This document shows positions 45,401 through 54,767 of a DNA stretch of 64,000 bases, in pieces. The DNA is from Robinsoniella peoriensis (GTDB lineage Bacteria; Bacillota; Clostridia; Lachnospirales; Lachnospiraceae). Numbering within the stretch: the first letter of the stretch is position 1; every line of letters starts with the position of its first letter. The translations under genes were made by a program, and so were the position numbers. The notes beneath the pieces are model-generated. The model ran no database searches and was not told the origin of the DNA. It saw nothing but the letters and a program-made list of their open reading frames with translations. Location of the stretch: assembly GCF_042680125.1 (NCBI RefSeq), contig NZ_JBHTNY010000002.1; one strand, 5' to 3'.

Positions 45401-47727
45401 TCATTTCCTGCATAAGTGTATGCATCCAGAAAACCTGCGATAATCTTATGGAGCGTATAGTAAGGTGCCCATATAGTGGCATACGGCGTATACTGCTCTA
45501 GCAGCGCGAACTGATCGGGTGAATAAGCACTGATAAACCCTTCGCCCCACTCCCGGGGATTTGTATTCCACACTTTCTGATCCGTACCCTTTGTCTTAAA
45601 TGCTGCGGGATCTCCCTGGGAAAGCATTTGCAGGCTGCGCAGCTCATGGATCATTTCATCCAGCTTTTCTTTTATCTCTGCATCTTTTGTGGATGCATAT
45701 GCCAGTGATAATGCCGACAGATAGTGACCGGTAGAATGCCCTCTTAACAGTCCGGTTGGCTCGTCCCAGCCTCCCAGTGGTGCAGCACCTTTGGTATCTG
45801 CGCCAAAAGTCTTGCGGAAATTATAAAGCATTCTGTCATTATCCAGAAGTTTCAGGTATTCCAGGGTTCTGCTTCTGTTCTGGGTCAGTATGGAATCACC
45901 ATCCAATGTGATATCATTCAGATCAAATCCTTCTGCCTGAAGTACAATATCGGAATCAAGCTGTTCTACAACAGTTACTTCTGCTTTAATTACCTGTTTG
46001 GTACCCAGTAATCTGCCCTTTACCTCAAATTTCCCAGGCTGAGCATAGTCGCCTTTATCCGGTGTATTCCATACCGTTTTGACTTTGCCTGTCTTACCGT
46101 TGCTGTAAGTTACCTTTATGGAATCAGGAAGGGAAGGTACATTACCTGCTTTCGTAGTTACATAGACAGGTTCATAGTTCGTGATGGTGACCTCCTCATC
46201 CTCTGCAAGAACCGTTGCGGTAAATACCTTATTGCCGGAAGCTGTCTTAAAGCTGGCAGAAGCCGTCAGCAATACTTCCACATCCGGCTGTCCTGCCGCT
46301 GGACGGATTACTTTTCCATCGTTGGCTATAACATCCGGCCTGGAACTTTCCCAGGTAATTACGGATCCATTTTTCCCTTCTGTGGGCAGCTGCAGATTAG
46401 ATACCACGCTGTCTAAATCCACCAGGTTTATTTCAGCCAGATCCTGCGCTACAATAGCTTTATCACCAAGCATGGCAGGTACCACTGCCCGGAATTCTTT
46501 TGTAGCACTTGCCTCCTGATACTTTACGGTTGCGGTGAGGGTTACCTGCGCATCCGGTTCTCCTGCAGCCGGCCGGACTACTTTTCCGTCATCGGCAATG
46601 ACCGCCGGGTCAGAACTGGTCCATTCAATCACGGATCCGTTTTCTCCAGCTGCCGGCAGAGACAGATCTGCGGTAACTGCAGTGAGATCTCCCAAGTTAA
46701 GCGCTGCTGCATCCCCATTCACAATTCCGGTATCATCCACGTCATACATAGCGGCTACCTGTTCCGCATTCATTGCATAATTATAAATCTCAAATTCTGC
46801 GTACTGCGCATTAGTAGGATCATCACCAAATTGTCCATAACCAATATAATTCTGGGTAGTGTGTCCCATATCTTTTAACGAAATTCCGGTATCCTTTGTT
46901 TCCACAAGAGATCCATTTTCATACAGGGACATATTGGTGCCATCAATGACTACTGTGGTCAGTACCCATCTGTTTTTATCTACATTGCTCCCTTTGGATA
47001 CTCCCTGCTCCCTGCTCCAGCCTCCTGTGGTTATGGCTGCACTGTATCCTTTAAAACCATCATTTGCTCCGTCAGATAAAAGATACATATAGGAGCTTGT
47101 GCCGGATCCCAGATCCCAGATCCTCTGGTAACCGGTATCGGTCAGAAGCTTCACCCAGGTACTGATGGTAACGCTTTCTTCCCCATCCAGCAAGCCTACC
47201 GGAAGTTCCAGATAGCCTCCATCAGATCCCCCGGGAAGTGATAGTGCCTTAACATCTTTCCCATAGATATTGGTATCAATGATGCGAAATCCTCCTGCAT
47301 CATAGTTTCGAACAACACCGGCTTTCCCATTTCCGGAAGCATCATTAATAATTGTGGAGTCATAACTTTGAAAATCATAATATACGATTTTCCCCTGCTC
47401 TTTTACGTCTCCGGATTCTTTACCGGTATTGTCTTCCTCTTGTGCAATGCCGTTTTCTTTTCCGATACTGTCATCCTCTTGTACATCAAGGATTTCTTTT
47501 CCGATACTGTCGACCTCTGTTGCATCGCCATTTGTTTCCTGTTCACTGCTGTTTTCATTTTCTGCATCACTGCCTGCTTCTTCAGCATAGTTGTCTACTA
47601 TACTGCTATTGATATCTGCTACATTGCTGACTGCATCCTCGGCAGCCCGTACTTCAAGTCCCGGTGATACCGTACCCATTATCATAGCGGCAGACAGCAA
47701 TACAGACAACACTTTTTTCCATTTCAT
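42487..47727 (-). CDS. Secreted multidomain GH127 beta-L-arabinofuranosidase
   Basis: The 1746-residue secreted enzyme should release beta-L-arabinofuranose from plant hydroxyproline-linked arabino-oligosaccharides. Order: signal peptide (1-29), acidic linker with GKE repeats (45-110), LamG-like domain (112-330), two tandem bacterial Ig-like modules (335-420, 424-508), another Ig-like domain (512-590), GH127 catalytic region (600-1170), B-repeat-like segment (1230-1292), discoidin-like domain (1300-1450), two FIVAR-like helical repeats (1455-1525, 1528-1595), and two Lys-rich Ig-like domains to the end. The zinc/cysteine site is complete: E932 and C934 in CETC and C1007-C1008 in CCHGTG, with C1007 the expected nucleophile. 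No LPXTG anchor is present; the basic C-terminus may bind the wall. Confidence 0.93.
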   Translation of the reverse strand: MKWKKVLSVLLSAAMIMGTVSPGLEVRAAEDAVSNVADINSSIVDNYAEEAGSDAENENSSEQETNGDATEVDSIGKEILDVQEDDSIGKENGIAQEEDNTGKESGDVKEQGKIVYYDFQSYDSTIINDASGNGKAGVVRNYDAGGFRIIDTNIYGKDVKALSLPGGSDGGYLELPVGLLDGEESVTISTWVKLLTDTGYQRIWDLGSGTSSYMYLLSDGANDGFKGYSAAITTGGWSREQGVSKGSNVDKNRWVLTTVVIDGTNMSLYENGSLVETKDTGISLKDMGHTTQNYIGYGQFGDDPTNAQYAEFEIYNYAMNAEQVAAMYDVDDTGIVNGDAAALNLGDLTAVTADLSLPAAGENGSVIEWTSSDPAVIADDGKVVRPAAGEPDAQVTLTATVKYQEASATKEFRAVVPAMLGDKAIVAQDLAEINLVDLDSVVSNLQLPTEGKNGSVITWESSRPDVIANDGKVIRPAAGQPDVEVLLTASASFKTASGNKVFTATVLAEDEEVTITNYEPVYVTTKAGNVPSLPDSIKVTYSNGKTGKVKTVWNTPDKGDYAQPGKFEVKGRLLGTKQVIKAEVTVVEQLDSDIVLQAEGFDLNDITLDGDSILTQNRSRTLEYLKLLDNDRMLYNFRKTFGADTKGAAPLGGWDEPTGLLRGHSTGHYLSALSLAYASTKDAEIKEKLDEMIHELRSLQMLSQGDPAAFKTKGTDQKVWNTNPREWGEGFISAYSPDQFALLEQYTPYATIWAPYYTLHKIIAGFLDAYTYAGNEEALEAAKALGKWVYQRLSACSQEQLTKMWDMYIAGELGGFNESMAKLYELTGDEDYLKGARLFDNTKFFDNLSKNVDDIQGRHANQHIPQIIGAMEVYQATVQAGQEEPYYFHVASNFWDMVVSRYAYSIGGVGTGENFKEPYKQAEYINGDRNCETCAAYNMLKLTKMLYQYDADNAKYMDYYERTLYNQIIASQNPNVTEKMHNGTTYMLPIGPGVRKDYGGDYDSFTCCHGTGMENHVKYQEAAYYQDDTTMYVNLYLPSSVTWQEKGVTVTQDTEFPSEVTTLTVAKTQGQTASEFDMKLRVPYWAEQGFEVIVNGNKLIEQAEPSSYVTLNGVKAGDVIMIRTPYGYHLDKTPDQLSGADVASLMYGPFVMVAKSDSSKWKTLVLSNVLDRSIKKVEEEKVPTLVTNGLTFRPMYDASDYAYHTYFKIMSGEGSGAYYEVNISNSTPERGSFEVNSELVKEGSDLIITAKPNEGYKVKKLMVDGQLVTIGADNTYTVKNVQKNTEISGSFALINPPAQDNSAVEQTATVSAHFTAGWENLNGIKNQKFNPAVSNGGMGKGWGNWPQSKGAQCWVEYEWDAPVTINGSSIFWYDDGADTRVPGEIKFQYEDENGSVQEAVLTSDPGKAKNIDQYNPFTFNTFTTTRLRLQMTVADNAAAIGIYRWVVTYEDNEKPVVDTAKLAEAIAKAEAMDTKAYTDASAAELKRVIEEVKGLLSKEDITVEQVEEGCKKLENAVNGLVLKPVVKPVDKSRLVSLVSVCSKEKQDNYTKASWDQFIKALNSAKVILGKANASQQEVDNILKTLTSSKDKLVKIKIVSTKKLTIGKKEKIKLSASGYTFSIKKGKGVVTVNKKGQVQGKKTGKAVIHAVSKSGKMKIWNITVKKAPSKIVKLNKKSVTIKKGKKFTIKVTLPKNTASYRYTFKTTNKKIASVSSSGVIKAKRKGSCKIWVYTFNGKKKEIRVQVK

Positions 47728-47743
47728 AGCCTTATCCCCTTCC

Positions 47744-47776
47744 TTTGATTGTTATAATAAATATTATAAGATCAAA
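47744..47776. promoter_or_regulatory. Palindrome upstream of the GH127 gene
   Basis: TTTGAT-TTATAATA and TATTATAA-ATCAAA form an inverted repeat only 17 bases before the GH127 start codon, overlapping a TATAAT-like hexamer. It could be an operator; no protein is assigned. Confidence 0.45.
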
Positions 47777-47841
47777 GAATATTCAGGGCAATTCCAATAT
47801 TCTAAGACGGGTGGAAAAAACTTATCTAAATTTGTATAGAT

Positions 47842-49173
47842 CTATATTTCCGCCTGTGAAACCAGCAATCCGATTACATAGTCTTCTACCCTGTGGTTAA
47901 AGACTGTGATTTCCATATGTTCCCCAACTTTATGTCCGCTGATATGGATACTGTCATTGAGTGGCTTCGGAACCTGATCCAGTTCAGGAATGGAAATTGT
48001 AAAACTTTCTTTGGGACAGTGATCCAGCAGTATGTACAGATCTTCTCCTTTTTTTGTATAATGTACCTCTATTCCATTAGATGCAGTATGGGAGTGCCTT
48101 TTGCTGCAGGCAGTTCCATAGATGGCTTCTCCATTTGTTTTTAACCATTGTCCCAGCATTTGCAGCCTTTTTTCCTGTTCCGGAGGAATTGTGCCATCTG
48201 CCTTTGGTCCGATATTGATTAACAGGTTCCCGTTATTGGCTACGGTACTTACCAGCAGACTGATAAGATCAGCGGTACTGATCAGCTGGTCATCACCCTC
48301 ATTTGCATTATATCCGAATGATAGTCCCATACCTCTGCACATCTCCCATTTTTCTTCTCTTACCGCTTCGCCATATTTATATTCTTTTGTTCCAAAGTCT
48401 TTATAAAGACCATTAAACCGATCATTAACCACACCATCTTCCACCGTATTGTAATAGTGGGATAATAAATGGGGCAGCATCTCTTCCCCTTGTTTCGGCC
48501 ACCCGATATCATTCCAGAAAACAGACGGATGATAGCGGTCCATAAGTTCCATTGCCTGTTTATATGCATAATCCGCATATTCATGTGTGGGGCAGGCTTT
48601 ATGAAAATTATCTTCCTCTTTAAAAATAGGATCATGGGCAAATCTCCAGTCTATAATTCCGGAATAATAAAGACCCATTTTTAACCCTTCCTCTTTGACT
48701 GCTCTGGTCAGTTCTCCTACAATATCTCTTTTCGGACCTTTATTTATGGCAGTGTAATCGGTATATGCACTTGGAAACAGACAAAATCCGTCATGATGTT
48801 TCGTAACCAGTACAATATATTTTGCCCCTGCCTCTTTAAACAGCTTCGCCCAGTTAGCCGGCTTCCAGTTTTCCGCCTTCCACATGGGCAGGAAATCTTC
48901 ATAGGCAAAATCCTTTCCGTATGTCTTCAAATGATGATCGTAAGTAGGTCCCTGCCCTACATTTACGGAATTATAGTACCATTCCGCATAAGGATTATTG
49001 CAAAACCACTGCTCATCTCCCGGTACTTCTCCCAATTCCCATGTCCTTGGAGCAAAAGCCGGCACGGAATAAATTCCCCAATGTATAAAAATCCCCAGCT
49101 TACAATCCTGGTACCACTTTGGCAATTCATGGGTTCTTATGGAGTCCCATGTTCCATCATATAATTTTTTCAT
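47842..49173 (-). CDS. GH29 alpha-L-fucosidase, cytoplasmic
   Basis: This 443-residue retaining glycosidase removes terminal alpha-L-fucose. It begins without a signal peptide, so it acts on imported oligosaccharides. Visible motifs are GIFIHWGIYSVPAF, VTKHHDGFCLFPS and PSVFWNDIGWP, in which D222 is the expected nucleophile. The acid/base is not assigned. It follows the permease gene by about 70 bases and is probably part of the same transport unit. Confidence 0.92.
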   Translation of the reverse strand: MKKLYDGTWDSIRTHELPKWYQDCKLGIFIHWGIYSVPAFAPRTWELGEVPGDEQWFCNNPYAEWYYNSVNVGQGPTYDHHLKTYGKDFAYEDFLPMWKAENWKPANWAKLFKEAGAKYIVLVTKHHDGFCLFPSAYTDYTAINKGPKRDIVGELTRAVKEEGLKMGLYYSGIIDWRFAHDPIFKEEDNFHKACPTHEYADYAYKQAMELMDRYHPSVFWNDIGWPKQGEEMLPHLLSHYYNTVEDGVVNDRFNGLYKDFGTKEYKYGEAVREEKWEMCRGMGLSFGYNANEGDDQLISTADLISLLVSTVANNGNLLINIGPKADGTIPPEQEKRLQMLGQWLKTNGEAIYGTACSKRHSHTASNGIEVHYTKKGEDLYILLDHCPKESFTISIPELDQVPKPLNDSIHISGHKVGEHMEITVFNHRVEDYVIGLLVSQAEI

Positions 49174-49246
49174 TACTGCACCAAAAGGTTACACATACCT
49201 TTTCCTTTCTTACATGCTAAACTATCCGCCCTTTTCAGGACGCACC

Positions 49247-50071
49247 CTATCCCTTTACAGCTCCTGCCGTCATACCCGCTATAATATATTTCTGTGCAAA
49301 TATATATACAATCACAACCGGTATGGACACCAATACCATATCAGCACAAACAAGGTTCCAGCTGCGGCTGTACTGACCATAAAAATTATATACGGACAGT
49401 GGCAGAGTCCACTTACTGGATGAATTCAATAGATACATCGGATATTGAAAATCATTCCAAACCCACATAAAATTCAGTATTCCGGTTGTTGCCGTCACCG
49501 GTTTTAACAGCGGAAAAATAATCTGCCAGAAAAGTTTACCGCCCTTTGAGCCGTCAATTACAGCTGCTTCATCTAATTCCTTTGGAATTCCTTTGATAAA
49601 GCTGGAATACAGCATTGTTGAAAACGGAAGATACAACGCTCCATAGACAAAGACCATGGATATTCTGGAACCGTATAAGCCCATATATTTCAGCATCTGA
49701 ATCGTGGGCAGCGCCGCAAATGGGGCAATAATACCAAAAGTCATGCATTTTGATATAATCCGGCAGGCTTTGGTATTTCTCCTCACCAGTACATAGCTGA
49801 AAACAGATGCCAGCACCAGAACCAGCAAAACGGATAATACGGTTATAAACATACTGTTAAAAAATGCCCTGGGAATATGTCCCTGCTCCCAAACTTCTGC
49901 ATAATTATCAAATGCCCATGCAGTTGGAAAATTGATATTCAGGTAACTGGCTTCTCCTTTTGGCTTAAAGGATGTAATCACTACCATCAAAAGGGGGTAA
50001 ATCACGACGATACTAAGAAGCCACATTATAATTTCAATCAGAATATTAATTCGTTTTGTCTTCTTACTCAT
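49247..50071 (-). CDS. Sugar ABC transporter permease, MalG type
   Basis: This 274-residue membrane protein has six hydrophobic segments and the EAA loop ELDEAAVIDGSKGGKLFWQI that contacts the ATPase. ATG 50071 follows GGGAGA and overlaps the end of the partner permease by 4 bases. It is CUT1 family, importing oligosaccharides together with the adjoining permease and binding protein. Confidence 0.94.
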   Translation of the reverse strand: MSKKTKRINILIEIIMWLLSIVVIYPLLMVVITSFKPKGEASYLNINFPTAWAFDNYAEVWEQGHIPRAFFNSMFITVLSVLLVLVLASVFSYVLVRRNTKACRIISKCMTFGIIAPFAALPTIQMLKYMGLYGSRISMVFVYGALYLPFSTMLYSSFIKGIPKELDEAAVIDGSKGGKLFWQIIFPLLKPVTATTGILNFMWVWNDFQYPMYLLNSSSKWTLPLSVYNFYGQYSRSWNLVCADMVLVSIPVVIVYIFAQKYIIAGMTAGAVKG

Positions 50072-50940
50072 TCTACATTCTCCCACCTTTCACTAAATTT
50101 CTGGTAAACAATGGCCACAATTACAAGAATTACGGTGAAAATAAGATTTATCGCAACGGAATGGGAATAACGCCCTCTTGCCATTTCATTCATCATCAGC
50201 GTTCCAAAAGTCTCCGTATCGTAACCCGGTCCTCCGGAAGTCATAACGTAAACCAGATCAAACATCTTAAGTCCGTAAATAAGGCTGAATAATATGTTGA
50301 CATTTACTGACGGCATAATCAGCGGAAGGGTAATCTTGCGGAACATCTGCCATCCGGAAGCGCCATCCACTTTTGCCGCTTCTATGTAATCAGAAGAAAC
50401 GGACTGTAAACCTGCCAGTGTAATTACAATTGCATATCCCAGGTTTCTCCAGATCTCTGCTATGGAAATTGTAAAAATAGCAGGCCCGCGGCTTCCCAGC
50501 CACTGAATGGCAAACTGTTCCAGACCTATACTGCGAAGCAGGTTATTGATGGTTCCATATCGGGCTTCAAATAGTGCATTGAATATTAAACCCACGATTA
50601 AAGCTGATAAAATAGCCGGTACGAAATATACTGTACGGATTAAATTTCTGGTCTTTAATTTCCGGTTTAAAACCAGTGCAAACACAAACCCCAAAACGGT
50701 TACAATCACTGTTTTAGCACCTGCAAAAATCAGGGTATTTACAAATGCAGTAGGAACCGTCTTCTCCGTTATAACCTCGATGAAATTCTTAATACCAACA
50801 AATTTTACATCACTGACATACGAACTCCAGTCTGTAAAAGCATATAGATAACCGATCGTAGACGGAAGTATAAAAAACAAACCGAACACAGCCAAAGGTA
50901 CAATCAGCATATAAGTAGGATAAATCTTCTTTGTATTCAT
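50068..50940 (-). CDS. Sugar ABC transporter permease, MalF type
   Basis: This 290-residue protein has six hydrophobic segments and the EAA loop DYIEAAKVDGASGWQMFRKI. ATG 50940 follows AAGGAG by 6 bases. It is paired with the MalG-type permease and follows the binding lipoprotein by about 95 bases. Confidence 0.94.
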   Translation of the reverse strand: MNTKKIYPTYMLIVPLAVFGLFFILPSTIGYLYAFTDWSSYVSDVKFVGIKNFIEVITEKTVPTAFVNTLIFAGAKTVIVTVLGFVFALVLNRKLKTRNLIRTVYFVPAILSALIVGLIFNALFEARYGTINNLLRSIGLEQFAIQWLGSRGPAIFTISIAEIWRNLGYAIVITLAGLQSVSSDYIEAAKVDGASGWQMFRKITLPLIMPSVNVNILFSLIYGLKMFDLVYVMTSGGPGYDTETFGTLMMNEMARGRYSHSVAINLIFTVILVIVAIVYQKFSERWENVE

Positions 50941-51035
50941 AAATGCTCCTTTCTGCATTTCCTTGGGGCTCTCCAGAGTCAGAGAAGCAGGGCCCGGGAA
51001 TCCCGGGCTCTTATCCCTTACTACTATGTTCCGGT

Positions 51036-52436
51036 TTATTTAAATCCTTCAACCTGCTGTGCTGTTGCCACTTTAATACGGGCATCATCCATCATTTTCA
51101 GACAGCCTGCAGCATCTACATTTCCAACTAACAGTTCCTGAATACATTTTCCGCCGTCATTCTGGGAAAAACCTATAATTTCAGGATTTGCAATGGATGG
51201 TCTGCCAACTTCTGCAACCCAGTCAACTGCTGCATCATACTGGGGAGTTGTTTTAATTGTTGTCTGTCCTTTAAAACAAGGCGCCGTTGAAATGCCGTCA
51301 AATGCCACGTTGTAATTTTCCGGATCCGCCATAAAGTTTATAAAATCAATAGCTGCGTCCACATTCTTACCATTTTTATTCGCCAGCATCAGGCTGCAGT
51401 TTGGCCCTTCAAAAGTACCTTCCTTGGTAGTACCCACAAATGCAGGCATAATTCCAAAATCATCTGCTTTATAAGTATAGGATTCACTGTCATAATCCGT
51501 ATACAGCCAGGTATCCCAGCCTAACATCATTGCAGCTTCCCCATTTCCCAATACTTCTGAGGCGTAATCCCAGGTATCGGTATTATATGATTTACCAAAG
51601 TATCCTTTATCTGCTGAGGTTTTATACCAGTCTGCCAAATCTGTCATTTCCGGTATGTCTGCGTATTTTATCTGGTTTGAATTGATCTTCTTTAAGTTAT
51701 CTTCATTCTGGAAGATCGGATCCATACCAAACTGATAAAGCATAGGCCACACATCTTTCACTGCCATGTACATAGGCGTAATCCCTGCATCCATGAGTTT
51801 CTGGCAGACCTGGTTAAATTCTTCCTGGGTTTTTGGCACTTCTATCCCCTGCTCTTCGAATATTTTCTTATTATAAAATGTACCGGATAAAGATGCTTCC
51901 CAGAAAGGAAGTCCATAGACTACATCATCACGTTTTGTCTGAGGCAGTACGTTATCCTGAATATCCGAAACCCATTTTGCATCCGTAAAATCTACAAAGT
52001 TTTCTTTCGGGTTATAAGCATCCAGTCCATAACCGCCAAAATGCATGAATAAATCCGGGATATCACCTGTCTGGAATTTTGTCAGCGCTACGTTTTCAAA
52101 ATTATCCGTATCGATTCCCTGAACATCAATTTTGTTTCCCGTCTTTTCTTCATACAGTTTAAAAATATTCTGCATGAACGGTCTCTGGGTATCTCCGGCA
52201 TTTCCATAGAGCGTTAAGGTAATGCCGCCTTCTTTCTTTGCATCCTTGCTTTCTTCTGCCTTGGTATCCGCTGCTTTTGTGCCCTCATCGGTATCTGCCG
52301 CTTTTGTCTCCTGCTTTGTCTCTGCCTTTGTTCCTTCTTTCGTCTCACCTGTGTTCCCGCCACACCCTGCCAACATAGCGGCTGTTATGGAAATTGCAAT
52401 TGCCGAACATAAAACCTTTGTTTTTTTGTTTCTCAT
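51036..52436 (-). CDS. Extracellular sugar-binding lipoprotein of the ABC importer
   Basis: The 466-residue product has a lipoprotein signal (lipobox LAGC, C25), a Lys/Glu/Thr-rich linker (about 28-70), and a family-1 solute-binding domain with ITLTLYGNAGDTQRP and VVYGLPFWEASLSGTFYNKK. It is the first gene of the transporter-fucosidase unit, with GGGAGG before its ATG, and is transcribed divergently from the sensor kinase at 52962. Ligand is unknown; the fucosidase suggests a fucosylated oligosaccharide. Confidence 0.93.
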   Translation of the reverse strand: MRNKKTKVLCSAIAISITAAMLAGCGGNTGETKEGTKAETKQETKAADTDEGTKAADTKAEESKDAKKEGGITLTLYGNAGDTQRPFMQNIFKLYEEKTGNKIDVQGIDTDNFENVALTKFQTGDIPDLFMHFGGYGLDAYNPKENFVDFTDAKWVSDIQDNVLPQTKRDDVVYGLPFWEASLSGTFYNKKIFEEQGIEVPKTQEEFNQVCQKLMDAGITPMYMAVKDVWPMLYQFGMDPIFQNEDNLKKINSNQIKYADIPEMTDLADWYKTSADKGYFGKSYNTDTWDYASEVLGNGEAAMMLGWDTWLYTDYDSESYTYKADDFGIMPAFVGTTKEGTFEGPNCSLMLANKNGKNVDAAIDFINFMADPENYNVAFDGISTAPCFKGQTTIKTTPQYDAAVDWVAEVGRPSIANPEIIGFSQNDGGKCIQELLVGNVDAAGCLKMMDDARIKVATAQQVEGFK

Positions 52437-52566
52437 TCTTATTTCCTCCCATTCTTTCGTTTCTTTGTAAATTTATTGTAACAAAAGATCCGGCAAACTA
52501 GAATAGATAAAGGGAAGACTTTACATGGACAATATTCCTATTTTTTATAATTGTATCAACAACGTC

Positions 52567-52614
52567 CATACAAAAATAAAGGCCAGAACGACTATGTGAG
52601 AGACCAGCCGTTCT
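52567..52614 (-). terminator. Putative terminator in the divergent control region
   Basis: AGAACG pairs with CGTTCT across an 18-base loop, and on the minus strand TTATTTTTG follows. It would end the remnant frame at 52645-52752. Confidence 0.55.
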
Positions 52615-52644
52615 AACCTTTTATTAATTTAATTATAATACTCT

Positions 52645-52752
52645 TTAATATTCCCCGTATGTTTCTGGAACTCCACCTAATATAAATGCAGTTTGTTTAC
52701 CGATAGACCCTGAATCCCCGATAGGTGCGGGAGTAATTGATACATCAAGCAT
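52645..52752 (-). pseudogene. Possible C-terminal gene remnant, 35 codons
   Basis: A short frame starting MLDVSITPAPIGDSGSIGKQ and ending VPETYGEY reads like the end of a real protein and is followed by a terminator-like hairpin, but no ribosome binding site precedes the ATG. The frame stays open for 19 more codons upstream before a stop. I do not recognise the family. It is either an eroded gene or an unusual small peptide in the divergent region. Confidence 0.3.
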
Positions 52753-52961
52753 TTGTTTCTGTTGCACATATCTCTGCGGGATAGATGCCCTATGTCGGAA
52801 AGGTTACCCCCACAAACTTACAGCAAAGATCACATTCAAGATATGAACAATTTAAATAAAGTCTTCAAAAACCTCGGTCTTAGTGGTATGATTATCTTAA
52901 AATTATTAAATTTTTGCTGCTTCATCTGGCAAAAAGGATTAATAAGAACGAGGTGTTCCCC

Positions 52962-54767
52962 ATGATGCAAAAATTGCCGTATCATTATAAGTTATATTTA
53001 TCTTTCAGTCTGATTGTTACCTTGATTTTATTTGCAAGCGGCACCTTCTTTTTCCAGTACAACAACCGGCTTTTGCAGAACAATCTTCAATCCAACAGCC
53101 TGGACTCCCTGAACCTGATTCAGTCCAGAATTGAAGATATGCTGGTCAATGTGGACAAAGACCTGGTGACGCTCCATGCCTCAAAGGCATTCACGGACAT
53201 CGTATTTCATATACCTGAGACACCCTATAACTATTTTCTTCAGCATCCCACCATCACTTCTGATGTAGATGGGATACTGCTGTCTGTGCTGGCTACCACG
53301 AAGGCAAATCGCAGCATTCATTACATCAGCCGCTATTACGATTACCTGGGGACGCAGATTAACCAGCAGTCTCTCAATTCCAAACCAATGACAAAAGATG
53401 AAATCCGGGACATACCCACAGTTCGGGAAGCTTTAACTACGAAAAAATATAAGTTATATTTTCCACCCCATCCGGATTACTGGTCCTCAGATGCTCATCT
53501 GACGCTGACAGTGTCAAGGCCCATCCGGGATACTTACCACACCTACGGAGTACTGGAATATAATATAGAAGCCGAGGAATTAGACGAGCTTTTAAAGCTC
53601 CCCAACAGCGACGACACTTATCAGCTATTATTACTGGATGATTCCGGGAAACTGCTCTATTATAATATACCCGACACCCCTGACAACCAGATAAAAGAGC
53701 TTTACAAAGGGGAAACCTTTGAACAGCCCATCGGATATTATTATGCAGATAAAAATTCATTGATGGCATACAGCCATTCGGAATTAACCGGATGGACAAT
53801 CCTCATCAAAAGAGATATCCATACTTACACCATGCAGGTGAATTCCATGGCGAAAACCATCATTTTATCTTACATAGCCGCATTCATCATATTACTGCTC
53901 TTCCTTTTTATTATTACCAGGAACCTGACTCAGCCCCTTCGCACCCTCCGTAATAATTTATACCACCTGGAATTAAACCAGGATATCCACTTAGATATCC
54001 AGTCCAGCAATAATGAAATTGTGGTACTGACCAGCGGTATTGAAGAAATCCTGAATAAAATGCGGCTTCAGAATATTCATATCATGGAGATACGTGAACG
54101 GGCGGTAAAAGCTCATTTTGATGCAATGGAAGCCCAGCTGAATCCACATTTTCTATATAATACCCTGTCTGTAATCGGCGCCTACGGTTTAGAACAGGGC
54201 AATACGACCGTTCCTAAAATGTGTACGGAACTGGCTAACCTGCTGCGCTATTCTATCAACTTCAACCATCGGACCGTTCGTCTGAAAGATGAGTTTGATA
54301 ACATAAAAAGTTATCTCTATATTATGAAAATGAGGCACGAGCATATGTTGGATTACAGCTGGGATCTGGATCCTACCCTGTATGATATCAATGTTCCGAA
54401 ATTAATCCTGCAGCCGATTATTGAAAATTGTTTTCAGCACGGCTTTCAAAATGTTCCACCGGTCTGGAAAATCCATATCCGATCCTATCGCAGGGAGAAT
54501 CGGTGGCTGGCAGCTGTATCCAACAATGGGCAGCCATTTAATCAGGAAAAAATCAACCAGCTCTACAACCGGTTCGATCAGTTTAAAAAAGCCTTTCTGG
54601 AAGGGCGGGAGGTGGAAAACAATCTGGAACAACAGGGGTTTGGATTAGAAAATACAATTCTGCGCCTCTCTATCTATTACCGGGGACTGGAATATTTTCA
54701 TATACAGACAGAAGATAATCTGACTACAATTGAGATTGGAGGATTTATTGATGATGAATCAAATTAA
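52962..54767 (+). CDS. Sensor histidine kinase, YesM type (second system)
   Basis: This 601-residue membrane kinase has two membrane segments (about 13-32 and near 300) around an extracellular sensor domain, then a HAMP-like linker, the phospho-acceptor motif LNPHFLYNTLSVIG, N-box LQPIIENCFQHGF, and G-box GFGLENTILRL. I chose ATG 52962, after GAGGTG. It lies head to head with the ABC transporter operon, which it probably controls through the regulator that follows. Confidence 0.92.
   Translation: MMQKLPYHYKLYLSFSLIVTLILFASGTFFFQYNNRLLQNNLQSNSLDSLNLIQSRIEDMLVNVDKDLVTLHASKAFTDIVFHIPETPYNYFLQHPTITSDVDGILLSVLATTKANRSIHYISRYYDYLGTQINQQSLNSKPMTKDEIRDIPTVREALTTKKYKLYFPPHPDYWSSDAHLTLTVSRPIRDTYHTYGVLEYNIEAEELDELLKLPNSDDTYQLLLLDDSGKLLYYNIPDTPDNQIKELYKGETFEQPIGYYYADKNSLMAYSHSELTGWTILIKRDIHTYTMQVNSMAKTIILSYIAAFIILLLFLFIITRNLTQPLRTLRNNLYHLELNQDIHLDIQSSNNEIVVLTSGIEEILNKMRLQNIHIMEIRERAVKAHFDAMEAQLNPHFLYNTLSVIGAYGLEQGNTTVPKMCTELANLLRYSINFNHRTVRLKDEFDNIKSYLYIMKMRHEHMLDYSWDLDPTLYDINVPKLILQPIIENCFQHGFQNVPPVWKIHIRSYRRENRWLAAVSNNGQPFNQEKINQLYNRFDQFKKAFLEGREVENNLEQQGFGLENTILRLSIYYRGLEYFHIQTEDNLTTIEIGGFIDDESN

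Noticed and set aside
42487..47727. Sortase-anchored surface protein
   Set aside because: The C-terminus has no LPXTG motif, hydrophobic segment or basic stop; it ends in a Lys-rich Ig-like domain.
52753..52965. 70-codon plus-strand frame before the second sensor kinase
   Set aside because: No ribosome binding site, it runs past the kinase start in another frame, and the sequence does not resemble a protein family.
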